Of a DNA stretch of 64,000 nt, positions 1-10,820 are shown piece after piece. How positions within the stretch are numbered: position 1 is the stretch's first letter; each line of letters begins with the position of its first letter. The DNA is taken from NCBI GenBank assembly GCA_013396995.1, contig VWZP01006030.1, positions 912,471 through 976,470 of the forward strand. Direction: 5' to 3'. Made by a program: the position numbers and the translations under genes. The notes beneath the pieces are model-generated. The model was not told the origin of the DNA. It searched no databases and saw only the letters and a program-made list of their open reading frames with translations. Source of the stretch: Dicaeum eximium (lineage: Eukaryota; Chordata; Aves; Passeriformes; Dicaeidae).

Positions 1-3000
1 TATAGATGCTTGGCTGGGGATTTAGAAGCCCAACTCAAATCCAGTGAGTTAACGTGTTATTTCAATTTCTGTACGCAGCTGTTATTGTTCTCCAAATTCC
101 TGGATTTTTTTTTCTTTTACAAATTCATGCTCATTCTCCCCAAAGAGGTTTTAATGGGAAAGTGAGAATTAAGGTAGACAGCCTGTAAAAATCCAGACAC
201 TTAAGAAAGAGCAGCAACCTAAATGATCATCTCAAGTTATTGCTCTACTGTGTTAGTGCTTACACTACAAAGTGCTTTGAGGTGTGAGGAAGCAGCTGGA
301 ATGGAATAGTGCAGCTGATTGGTACCAGGTAGAGCCAGAAATTCCCCATTATGTGCTAGGCAGTAATGGTGGTGCTCTGCATGAGAGCATGGTGGAAACT
401 CTCTTGCATCAGAGAAATGCCTGGTGTGGCCACAAACAGGTTATATGGTATTTATTTAATGCTATCTCTAGCTCATACAGCAGAATAATCAAAAAGAGGG
501 CTTATTATCAGTTATTTTTTATGCTGGCTTGTGGTTCAGGAATAAAACAGCATAAAATCATCCTACTTAACAAAGCATGAAGGAAAGAATCTGTAGAGTA
601 GGAGATAGAGTGGTCTGAGCCAATATTGGAAAAAAAGTAGCCTTGTGGTCTGCAGGCTGTTTTTTCTTGTGTAGCACTCACTAACACTAATTCCCCATGC
701 ATAACTCCTTTTTTTTTTTTTTTTTTTTTTTTTAAACTATATCTCAGGGTAACTGCTCCCCTTCTAACTCTCCAAGCCCTCCACCATCCCAATCTGCCTT
801 TTTGATCCTTAGCCTGTGTTGCATGAATTTCATAGAATTTCTACCTGGGCTCTGATGCTGAAGGGTTAATACAGCACATAGGAGCTGAACAGTGGTGGCT
901 ATAAATAAGTACCAGTTAATGCTTGCTTGAACTATTCAATAGCCTCTAAAATTGGCCACTAGCCTGAGACATTCATAATATTCCCAGAAAAACTTGGGCT
1001 TCAGGTTTCATGGACAACTGAGAGTATTTAATCCTAGCATAAGAGAATGCTTTTCCTGCCCTGTGAGTTTTTATTCCTGAGTAATGAAGACCATGGCAGT
1101 GCTTTAATAGGACTGTGGCAGAATGTGGCTGCTTGTGTTTACCAGCACAGTAGTGGTGGTGTTTGCATGAGTTTCTCTTGGTTTTCAGGTTGGTCTCTTT
1201 TTCTGGCATGGTCCTTCTTAGTACCTGTCACTGCTCCAAAGAGAACAGGAATGGATGGACTAGTCTGGCAGTGAAGACAGACTTGGGTGAGATTCATGTT
1301 ATCACTCTGCTAATGGCTCAGTAAGATGCAAAGGAACAAGTTCAAAGGATAGGGAAGTAAATAGTATTTTTGGAAGCTTGATGGTGGGATCAAATCCTTT
1401 GTGAATGGAATTCAATCTAATGATGGTGCTTGACATTTCATCAGCCTGACATTTCATCCTGGTCCAAAGGAATGCTCTGTGACAAAAGTGGTGTGTTCCT
1501 AAGCACGGGGGCCAAGGACTGAACTGAGAGTTTAAGTGAAAAATACTGTGAAATGGCTGTACATTCAATATCTGTCCTTGTTGCTGCAAGGGAATCCAGC
1601 TGTGTGTTCTGTGTGTCTCCCTGCAGAAGCAGCAACTCTTTCTAGAGCTAAAATTAAGTAAAATCCCAATGCAGTCAATTTTGTTTCTAAAATGAGTGAA
1701 GGCTCCTTAACATGTGCCTGAAAATGCAATGGGAATTCAGAAGTGCACCCTGAGTTCTGCATTCTTTGGTAAAATCCAAGCAGGCAGAGAGAAAGAGAAA
1801 AAGAGTGAATGCCTTGTACAGCTCAAGTGATGGAAATAGGTCTGTCCTCACAAGTTTGCTTTAGATGTGTGTAGGGCAGGACAGTGACTGCTCCTGGAAG
1901 AGTTGTTACTGCTGGGCAGCCCCAGAAGGTGATCTGAATATGTCTCATTATTACATCTGCTCGAGGAAGTTACCTTTTATGGCCACTTGTAAGCCAGGCC
2001 AACTCTGAAAGGAGCCTAAAAATTTGTTTTAAAAGCTGTGGATCCAGTGGCAGAGATCCTGGACACGGGGGGAGCAGCTGGCAGGTGGGACCTGATGAGC
2101 AGATGAGGAGTCCCCCAGAACATCTCCATGGCTATTGAAGTAGGAACTTTTTTACAAAAAACTTCAGGGAGCCAAGTACTCTGTTTCAGCCAGTGTGAAG
2201 TAATTTAATGCATTTTCCAACATTTGTGAGCAGGAATAATGTAACTGTAGTGCTTTTTCTTTTATCCCTGATATTCATCATGAAGATGAAAGCAATGATG
2301 TTGTGACTCAGCCAACTTGAACGAGCCTGACAGTTCGTCTCTCTGACGGGCTGGGACCAGGTTATGGTATGGAGTCATTTACTCTTAGTTGGCTTTCAAG
2401 CCATAAGGACTCCAGAAATGTCCCTGCTGAAGCAGGGATGAGGGCACTCAGCAAAACCTGGTTCTTCTCTAACTGACCAAAAAAAAAAAAAATGCCGTGA
2501 GAAGCTCTTTATTCCTGGTAGAAACATAACATCGACACAAAGAAGGTGGAGTGGGAAAAGTGCCTCATTCCAAAGTGTGTTTATCCATGATAAAGTGCTT
2601 CTATAAAAGGCATCTTGGGACTCCAAGTTTATTCCCCCTCAATGACTTCTAGGCTGGCTTTGCTCGGTTTTCAAGTCAAGAGTGGTGATACTATTTTTCC
2701 CTACTGCCAACCGCATAAACTTAGCTGGGTTGTGGAAATAAAGCAGAGCTTTCTCCCTCACAACTGTTGCCTCCAGTAATATCCTGCAATCAGCACATGG
2801 GAAGCATCTTTATTGGTGATTTGTGAGCCAGCTTAGATCCCAGTTCATTCCCCCCCTTCAGTGACCTTGCTCTGCTAAGGATAGTAAAAACCTGTCCCTC
2901 TGAACAAAATCAGAAGAAGGAATTTGGGCACATGCCACCTTGAGAAAGGGATTGTTTTTTACTTTGACACAGTGGTAACTGTTGACTTACCTGCTTTTTC

Positions 3001-3418
3001 CTGGTTGCTGCACTCATATTTAAAGATCACTGTGGTAGGAAGCTGATGCACCTGTGCCTATTTTGTGGTGAAGAAAGAAAGCTCCTGTATGTATGTCTGT
3101 AGGTATTCCTCTTTTTAGAGGGTTGTACGGAATTCCCACTTGTACAATACAGAATCTTTAGGCTGGGAAGTGCTGTGTCCTGAAGGCAGCAGCTCAGAGA
3201 GTGATTCTCAAAGGTGAGCATGCAAAGGTGGCATTAGATTTCCATTTGTGCCTCTGAGATTTTGTGTGGATATTGGGGCCTTTAACAGTCTCATGGGGAG
3301 GGGAAGGAGAATGATTTCTCAGGATTGTATCTGATACAGTTCTAAATCCATTTTGTGCTTCTGAGTGCTCTTGCTCCTGAGTTTGCTCTGTTTTGGTTCG
3401 AGCAAGTTCCTTATGTAC
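1..3418. other. Unique intronic sequence, no gene seen
   Basis: No repeat family or coding signature recognised. It holds a 25-base T run at 709-733 and an A run at 2480-2492. All open frames here are below 100 codons and lack protein character. Confidence 0.7.
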
Positions 3419-3905
3419 AACCACAGAATGGTTTAAGATGGAAGGTCCCTCTTTTGGGCATCAGTCCAAGCCTCTCCTCCAATTAGCCCAAGTCCTGAGT
3501 TAGGTTGGAGCCTTTTCCAGTTATGTTTTGATCATCTCCAAGGCAGATTTTTACCCAGCTGAGATGGCACAGCTTCTTTGACCCTGTCAAGTGTTTGTCG
3601 GACAGATTTTGATCCTTAAACTCGAGTTTCTCTGTCTGCAACTTGTCACCATTGCCTCTGGTTTTGCACTGCACCTCTGGGTACAGCTCTCCCTTCTCTT
3701 GACCTGCCCCTTATGCTCTCACTAACGCAAATGGTGTGGCCAGCCCTGGCTGCTGCAAGGGCACACTGCTGGCTCCTCTTCAACTTGCTGTCCACCAAGA
3801 CCCCAGATCCTTTTCTGCAAAGCTGCCTCCTAACCAGCCATGATAGTTTTCAGATCCCCAATGACTGTCTCCAGCCCTTTCTCTTCCAGAGGACCACAGG
3901 GGCAG
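3419..3905 (-). mobile_element. CR1 LINE fragment
   Basis: Read on the minus strand it ends with the CR1 3' terminus (ccattctgtggttg at 3419-3432). On the plus strand it contains the characteristic segment around 3745-3830 (gggcacactgctggctcctc, then caccaagaccccagatcc). This is a 5'-truncated, diverged copy with many frame breaks. Confidence 0.85.
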
Positions 3906-5213
3906 AAGAAAGAGACTGTGAATCCATCTGGATGAATATCAGAAAAAAGGAATGAAAAGCCTTCAGCGAGGGATCTGTCACTGATGCTTCCTTTTGTAGC
4001 TGGAGCGATGTTTTTTTTTCTCCCTTAGTGTAGAGCTGCTGAAAAATTGCACAGTATCAGTTGTAACAGCAGCATTACAATTTGCAAACATGCTATGTTA
4101 AGCAGTTAGTGTGAAGCTGCACGCTGGAGCCTGGAGGTTCCTCCGCTGATTCCGGCTGAATCCTCGCAGATGTCAGACTGTTCTTAGGCACTACGTTTTC
4201 ATTAAATTAAATCTTTGCTTTTTCTGGGAAAGATCGCTTTCCTCGACAGACTGTTCCACTGATGCACAAACCCAGAGTAGGAGACAGCTCCTCATTTTTA
4301 GCTGGCCTTTCGTATTTCATAGATTCCATCAGTTCTTGGTAGTTTTACTGTCTCGAGTGAAGTGTTTGCATCTTTCTGATATTTAGAGGCTGCTCTAAAG
4401 TCCTTAGCATAGGTTATATTTAGTCCAAGAATATGTGTAATTGACTGATTTAATCTCCCCTTGTTAGCCAGTTCTTTCCAACACTGAAATAATTTCTCAT
4501 GCCTTTCTTTGGAGTTTCTTGGCGCATTCAATTTGTTATCTTCCCTTTGTGGGCCAGGGAGTACTCCGGAAAAACAATCACAAGTGGGCATTTTGTCTCT
4601 CATTTTTTCACTAGGACATTCATGCTGGTTATATTTCACCAGTGATTTAAGTTTTTAATTTTGCCTTCCCTGATGAAAGTGTGAGTGCAAGAGTGATGCA
4701 ATTACCTCAGAAAATGCCACAATGAATGGAGCACTTCTGGCACCAAAAGCCACACCTGCAGCTGAGGCTGAAGTGGGGGAGGAACACACGGGCCAACTTC
4801 CTTCTGTTTTCCTCTGCTTTTGGGCAGCATGGCTTTTCTCAAACTCAGCTTAACTAACTTTGAGGACCATCAGAGTTAAATCTCACAGACTGGCAAGGAC
4901 TTTGGGGGTAGAAGGGTCACAGATTTACCTTCCCCCTTCAGTGAGCGGATGCTTAATGCATATTCCCTGTAGACTTTTCTGAGCAAGAGGTGTTCAAGGA
5001 ACTTTGTGTCACCAAGGCAAATGAACACACATCTGTACTCCTCAGTGACAATACTGATGGAATTAGATGGGATGTGTGCCGAGTGATGAGGGAAGAAGGT
5101 TTGAGACTGATTAATTCAGAAGCCGTTCAAAATTCCTGAGGCTGTGCGAGATGACACACTGATGGATAACGTGCCACCAACTTCGGTATCACTGCTGGTA
5201 CTCATGGCAGTGT
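3906..5213. other. Unique intronic sequence
   Basis: No repeat recognised. The best frame is a 113-codon minus-strand ORF at 4298-4639 of ordinary composition but without a recognisable domain. It is more likely unique or conserved non-coding sequence than a gene. Confidence 0.55.
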
Positions 5214-5243
5214 TTGGGGTGCCTTGGGGTGCCTTGGGGTGCC
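5214..5243 (+). repeat. 10-bp tandem repeat, three copies
   Basis: The unit ttggggtgcc occurs three times perfectly head to tail, about 170 bases upstream of the CpG-rich patch. Confidence 0.9.
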
Positions 5244-5414
5244 TCAGTCCTCGTGTGCATGATCTCAGTCACAGCACAGCCGGTGCTGCTGCTGAGAGCA
5301 TTGTAGGGGCTGAACGGGCTTTGCTTAGCCCTCCTTTTTCTATTTATTTCCAGCAAGCTGACAAAACGCAGTCAAGCAGATACCTGCGTTTGCAAACTGA
5401 ATTTCCAGGGGAAG

Positions 5415-5580
5415 GGGACGCTTATTTTATCGAGCAGGAGAGGAAGGGGACGGAAGGCTGCGATCCCCTCCTTTCCCGATTTTCACGGCGCCGCCGCCCC
5501 GGGGGAGCCGCGGTTCCCGAGCTCCTCCCAGAGGCTCGCGGCCGTCCCGCTGCTCCCGCACCGCAGCGCTCCGAGCCTCT
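5415..5580. promoter_or_regulatory. Short CpG-rich patch (CpG island-like)
   Basis: About 21 CpG dinucleotides fall within about 165 bases, including cggcgccgccgccccggg and gctcgcggccgtcccg. The surrounding intron is strongly CpG-poor. This could be a small unmethylated regulatory element, or the promoter of an alternative KCNK9 5' exon or of a non-coding RNA. A good minus-strand splice donor (GCAG/GTATCT, cut between 5384 and 5383) lies just beyond it. No TATA box or coding exon is evident, so promoter activity is inferred. Confidence 0.45.
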
Positions 5581-5712
5581 TCTCTTGTTTTTATCACCTC
5601 TTCCCCCTCTCTTTCTCTCCCCAGCAAAGCCATAGGGAAGTAAAGCTTTTCTGATCTTCAGCACAAATGTGCCCCCTCCTCCGTTTCACCTCTCTATAGG
5701 CGCTTTTTAGGA

Positions 5713-5739
5713 TTTTTTTTTTTTATTTTTTTTTTTTTG
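5713..5739. repeat. T-rich homopolymer tract
   Basis: Two T runs (12 and 14 bases) separated by a single A. They generate a spurious Lys/Phe-rich ORF on the minus strand. Confidence 0.95.
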
Positions 5740-8700
5740 GTAGATGATTTTGGGTTTTGTTTGCAGAATAAGGTGTCCATTCCCACCTGCAATGCAAAAA
5801 AAAAAAAACAAACCTGCAGCCCCAGGTACTCTCTGCTCAACCAGTTGTTAAACATGAGATAACAGTAAAAAACCCAACCAAACAAAAACCCAAACACAAA
5901 ACAGGAGAGGAAACAAAACCCCTCAAACTGTATCTTAAACAATTTTGTCTGCTTTATTTTTGGCGTCGGCTTTTGTAGGAGAAGCTGCAGGTTAAAAGAG
6001 ATTTGCCAGTGGCTGAGAGTGTACAGACACTTGTCATTTAGGCTGCCTGGTTCAGTACAAGCCATCACTGGAGTAGAAGGCAGGAGGGACACTTGTGCTG
6101 AGCCCTTTTGTGCATCCTCCTGTTGGATGTTCCCATTAACTCTGGATTCCTGGCCAAACCAAACTCCCACTTCTTGGGAGTGCATTCTCATGTTTCTAGG
6201 TAACGCTTATTTCTGGCTGGGTTGTTAGGATTTCTGCAGGTTTGAGGGATGTGATTGATTAAGCCTGTGTTTTTCTTCTGGTTTTGCTGGGGGATTTTGG
6301 ATCAGTTCCTCCTGCCATCCCACTCCTCTTCTCCAAAAGGGTGGGTTATTTTAATAAAGAAAAAGGAGCTGCAGAGAATAGCAGCATCAGTTCCACTGCA
6401 GTGTGGGGACTGTAGGGTCAGCCTTGAGGGTTTTTTTGGGCAACCCAGTGGGTGCTGTGGAGGAGAGGAATAATACAGCCACTAAACTGGTGTTTTGGAG
6501 GGGGTCTTCAAACTACATGGGTTTCATGTGAAGGATTATAGGAGGAGGTGCTAATCCATTGTCAGAACTCATCTCCAGGCCTGTGTTACTGTGTTTGGTT
6601 AACATTAGAGTGACATTTAGATTGTGTCGTTGGCCTTGCTGAGATGAAGGAGAAGACAGAAATCTCAGCAAGGCCTTGGCCAAGCCCTGGTATGTCAGTG
6701 AACAGAAAGCAAAGTGCAGCTGGGGAGCTGTGGGGGTGTTAATTTATTTGCAAAGAGCTCCCTTTCCAGAATTGTGGCATTTTCCTTTCTCAGCTTCTAT
6801 TTGCTGTGCCGTAGACACAGTCTTTCCTCCTTTTTTAATGTCTTATGTATTCAGCTGGGATGCACAGACTGATGGATTCTCTATTGGATTTGTTTTTGGC
6901 ACCTGGCATAGATTTTTACAATGGACTGTGTACTTACCAAGGTTTATTTTCTAGTATTTCCCTCTCCATTTTATGCAGTCTGACTTTACTGTCCTGTTTG
7001 AGCACAGGGTTGAAATCTCTCACCCAATGTGATTTAAGTCACTTAAATACTTTTAATGGGCAGGGAGTAGCATTTGAGGTGCTTTCTTCTTGTCCAGTGA
7101 GGAGTTTCTTGACTTGATAGTAAATTTATTTAATCTAAATTTGAGGCAGAGTGGGAGCCAGTGTGAGACCATCTGGGGAGTCTGAGCTTTGTGATGAGTA
7201 ACCCTGTCAGTGAAAATGTTCTCAGGACACTTGCATGTTCCATGTGGCAAGCAGATATTTTCTGGTGGAGCTCCATGCTGTGCGTGCCACCTAAGGCAAA
7301 TCTGCAAGATGCTCTCAGGAGGTTCTCCATCAGCATGAGAGGAAAGAGTAGGCACATTATGTTTTTCTAATCAGTGGGAGTTATTTAGGAATTTTGAGTG
7401 CTGGAGCATGTTCTTCAGCCAGTACTTTTGATGTCAGTTCACCCCCTGAAGGCTGTGCACTGGGGTCACTGCAGCTACTGGACAGCAGAATAATAACTGG
7501 TGCACATCAGAGAGGCTTTGACATCTGTTGCAGGAAAATATCTACTGGAGCAGAACTGATCTGAAATTGGCTGGTCTGGCATTTCTTACCCACCTCCTTC
7601 TCTGTAACCATGGAGCTCAGTGGGGATGGAGTTGGAGTGCCTTGCTTTTTCTTCTTTAAAGTATACATTCTAAATTTTTGGTAAATGATAAAAAATTAAC
7701 AGACTTTCAGGGAGGGATGTGTAAACAAGAAATAAATAGGTTGTGCTGAAGACATCCAAATATTATAAGCAGCAATGCGGTGTTAGATTAAAAGGACAAT
7801 GATTCCAAGTAAAACCTTTTCAGTATGCATGGATCTCATTCATGATAATATATTACCTTCAAAAAGTGCTGTTTGTTAGCCAGTATCTAGTTAAACTTGG
7901 CCTGTGTAATGACTATGAAAAAAAAACCCAACTCCTGCACCTCATTGAATGTGTAGGTACAAATCATACTTTATTCTGGTTAAAAGATGTTGAATAAAAC
8001 AGGATAAGAAAATCATGCTTTAATACTTTCCATCTCAAAGACTGTAAAAAGTATGAAACACTGTGAAAAATACAAGTTTTAGATAGATACACTGCTTTTA
8101 ACTCAAAGAGGTTTTAGTACAAGAATCATGAGAAAACACATGTTGAAGTACTTCTAAGTATGTAGTAAAAAACGTGTTCAAAATCACCAAAGAATTCCAC
8201 AGGAATGATGCAGAATTAAGTCTTTATTGATATTTTGTTAAGATAATGATTTTTTTTACTTTACAGACAACAGGGTTTCAATAAAAGATAGTAAAATTGA
8301 AGCACAACAGTGACATTCATATTCTGATGGAATTGACTTAAATAATCAATTCCCTTGTCTGAATCATTCAATTTTTCATCAACAGATTCATTTCTCTTCT
8401 TTTTCTCCTTTGATTTGACTATTCAGAAGTGCCACTACTTTATCATAATCATAAGAGACCATTTTTAGTATCTTCAGCAAAATGATGTTTGGTGGGAAGA
8501 GGAAATTAAATAGTAAATCCTAGCAAAGACAAACAAAGAGGTTTGATATTTTTCTTTTTTTTTTCCTTCTAGTAAGGGTGCTACTACAATGTTAGGTGAA
8601 AATTATGATGTTTGAAATTGAAACCAATCTTGCAGTTTGCTCTTTCAATTAGGAGTATCAGTGAGTCATGTTCTGAATCCCACCCCAAGTTCTCAGTGGG

Positions 8701-8754
8701 AACCAGTCCCACACATGGGGTCAGTAGTCCTAGAAGTACCTGCACTGGATCTTA
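5740..8754. other. Unique intronic sequence
   Basis: No repeat family recognised. The part from about 7650 to 8600 is notably AT-rich. Open frames are short and without protein signatures. Confidence 0.6.
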
Positions 8755-9030
8755 GAATAAACTCAAGACTATCTCAGTTATGAAAGGACTCAAAAAGGCC
8801 ATTGATTCCAACTCCTTGCTCCTCTCAGGACTATCAAAAACTGAACCATGTGAGGGAAGATCATTGTCCAGACGCTCCTTGAACTCTGACAGGTTGGTGC
8901 CATGGCCACTTCCCCAGGAAGCCTGTTCCATGACTGACCACCCTGTCCATGAAGAACCTTTTGGCTGCCAGGACTCACTGCTGACATTTCCCCTCACATT
9001 CAATTTGCCATCAGCCCAAATCTCTTTCTG
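8755..9030 (-). mobile_element. CR1 LINE 3' fragment
   Basis: The plus strand reads as the reverse complement of a CR1 tail: gattccaactccttgctc, then catggccacttccccaggaa and gcctgttccatgactgacca. The terminal octamers are eroded. An old, diverged, 5'-truncated copy. Confidence 0.8.
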
Positions 9031-10592
9031 CAGGGCTGCTCCTCAGCTCCCCAGTTTATATTTACAATAATAATGGCTTCTTACACAAAGGGGTGGCTAA
9101 TGCATTGTTACCTTTCCATCTTCATTTTTGGCACTGCCTGCCAAGCTCAGGAAGCCTCTCAGGCCTCACAGCTGCATCCCATGGATCCTCTCTCAGGACT
9201 GCAGGACTAGGAAAGGAGACTGGGGGCAGCCAGAGTGGCTCTGTGCTCCAGTGGATCTGTCCCTCCCTGTAAAAAGAGCCTCCTGCACCTGCAGCAAAAT
9301 TAAAACTTGTTCTCAAAAGCTGAAAGGGGGAGGTTTCTCCTGGAAGCCATGTGAGAAGTCAAAACTGCCAGAGTAGCCACACTGGTGTTCTGCCTTTATC
9401 TTTCTCTCTATAAACATTTAGAGGGACAGACAAACCTCTCTGAAAGGTCAGACTCTGACCTGACAGTCTGGTTCAGTGGGTAGATTTGGGATGGAAATCC
9501 TTTTAGTTTAGCTCCTTCTTTGCTTTGTTTTGTTGGGTCATTCCAGACAACTGGCTTAAAACTGCTGCCTGTTTCCTTCTCTAATTGTGACAGTACCCAC
9601 GGCCTGCCTTCCTGAATCCTTGCTGAGGATTGTTAATGGTGGGAGTGAAGAAATACCTCCAAAAAAGTGCTAATTGTTAATTCAAGTGTTGAAATGCTGT
9701 TGTGTGTAAAATAATTGTGCACAATAATTTTGCATTTGGATGAATTGGCCAGTGGCAAAATCAGCTGATGTTCAGAACAATTTACTCCAAGGCCTGCTTA
9801 ACTGGGTTTTTCAGCCATGGAATGATGAGCCTGGGGTATTGTTATGTGTTGCACAGTGAAGGCATTATATCTGCACCAGCAAAGCCTCTGTTAGCAGGGC
9901 AGGCTGGGTGTGATGCTGTGAGCTGCAGCCAAGCCCAATTTCCACGCGAGAATGCCTCTCCTGTTCTCAGCCTGCCAACCATTTCCTCTGCATATTAACG
10001 ATATTTATTCTATTTAAGTGGCTTTGCCATCATGTCTCCAGCTCCCATTCCTCTGGCTGCATGGCTGTGAGCAGTGTCAGACATGGACAGAGGTTGTTCC
10101 AGCTTGAAGGTGGGATTAATTGTCCTTTGAAGACACGGCAGGGGTTTGAGATTTGGGGTTTTGACTGTGTTTAGGGGTTTGGCTGTGCTCAGCAGCACCA
10201 ACCACCTCTGTCATTGCCTGGGGTAAGAGCAGCAAGGCTGGTCTGTCACCATTTTCCCCAAAATTTTCCTCCTTATTCCCATCTTGCCCCAGCTTAATGC
10301 ACAGTGCTCTCTGGAAGAGCTCCAGCTTGGCTCCTGGCCAGAGGAACCTGCACAGTCGGGTTTCTCTGTCCCAGCCTTTTCAAGGCACTGTGAGGTGACC
10401 CCTGTGATGGGGCTCCTGCAGGCTCAGCCCTCCAGCTGCTGGTACAAAAGAGGGATTAGGCCCACAGCTGATCCCCCTGGTGATCTGAGGAACATGCCCT
10501 GTTCTTTCAAGAACAGTTGCTGTAAAGATTTTAAGGATGTTGTCACAGCTACACTCATGGGCAAATGGAGCAGTTCATCTGCTTCAGGCTGT
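9031..10592. other. Unique intronic sequence
   Basis: No recognised repeat or gene. A 113-codon plus-strand frame at 10284-10625 shows no domain and runs into the 10.6-kb hairpin. Confidence 0.55.
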
Positions 10593-10593
10593 G

Positions 10594-10641
10594 AAGATTT
10601 AATTGAGCTCCAAGGGAAGGCTTGAAGCTCAATTAAATCTT
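10594..10641. repeat. Near-perfect 48-nt inverted repeat (hairpin)
   Basis: Arm aagatttaattgagct (10594-10609) is exactly complementary to agctcaattaaatctt (10626-10641). After one C/A mismatch (10610/10625), caag (10611-10614) pairs with cttg (10621-10624). The loop is ggaagg. This gives a 21-position stem with one mismatch and a 6-base loop, formed on either strand. Origin unknown; too short for a typical animal pre-microRNA. Confidence 0.9.
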
Positions 10642-10775
10642 TTGCTGATGGAGAACAAGGTCTGCCATAAAGAAACTCTCCTGATCCTTGTCTTTCCTGA
10701 GTGCAGCCATTCTGACCCAGGACCAGCTCTGACTCAGACCAGAGCAGAGTTGGTGCTGAGAAAGGGGCTGTTTAC

Positions 10776-10820
10776 CCTCATGGAGTTACTCCTCATGGAG
10801 TTACTCCTCATGGAGTTACT
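10776..10820 (+). repeat. 15-bp tandem repeat, three perfect copies
   Basis: The unit cctcatggagttact is repeated three times without change. It makes a repeated Leu-Met-Glu-Leu-Leu in a chance plus-strand frame. It looks like a recent slippage minisatellite. Confidence 0.95.

Noticed and set aside
5144..5635. 163-codon plus-strand ORF over the CpG patch
   Set aside because: Length is explained by high GC reducing stop codons; Pro/Arg/Ala-rich with no domain.
5694..6191. 165-codon minus-strand ORF
   Set aside because: Ends in a Lys-rich stretch from T homopolymers; Phe/Lys-biased with no domain.
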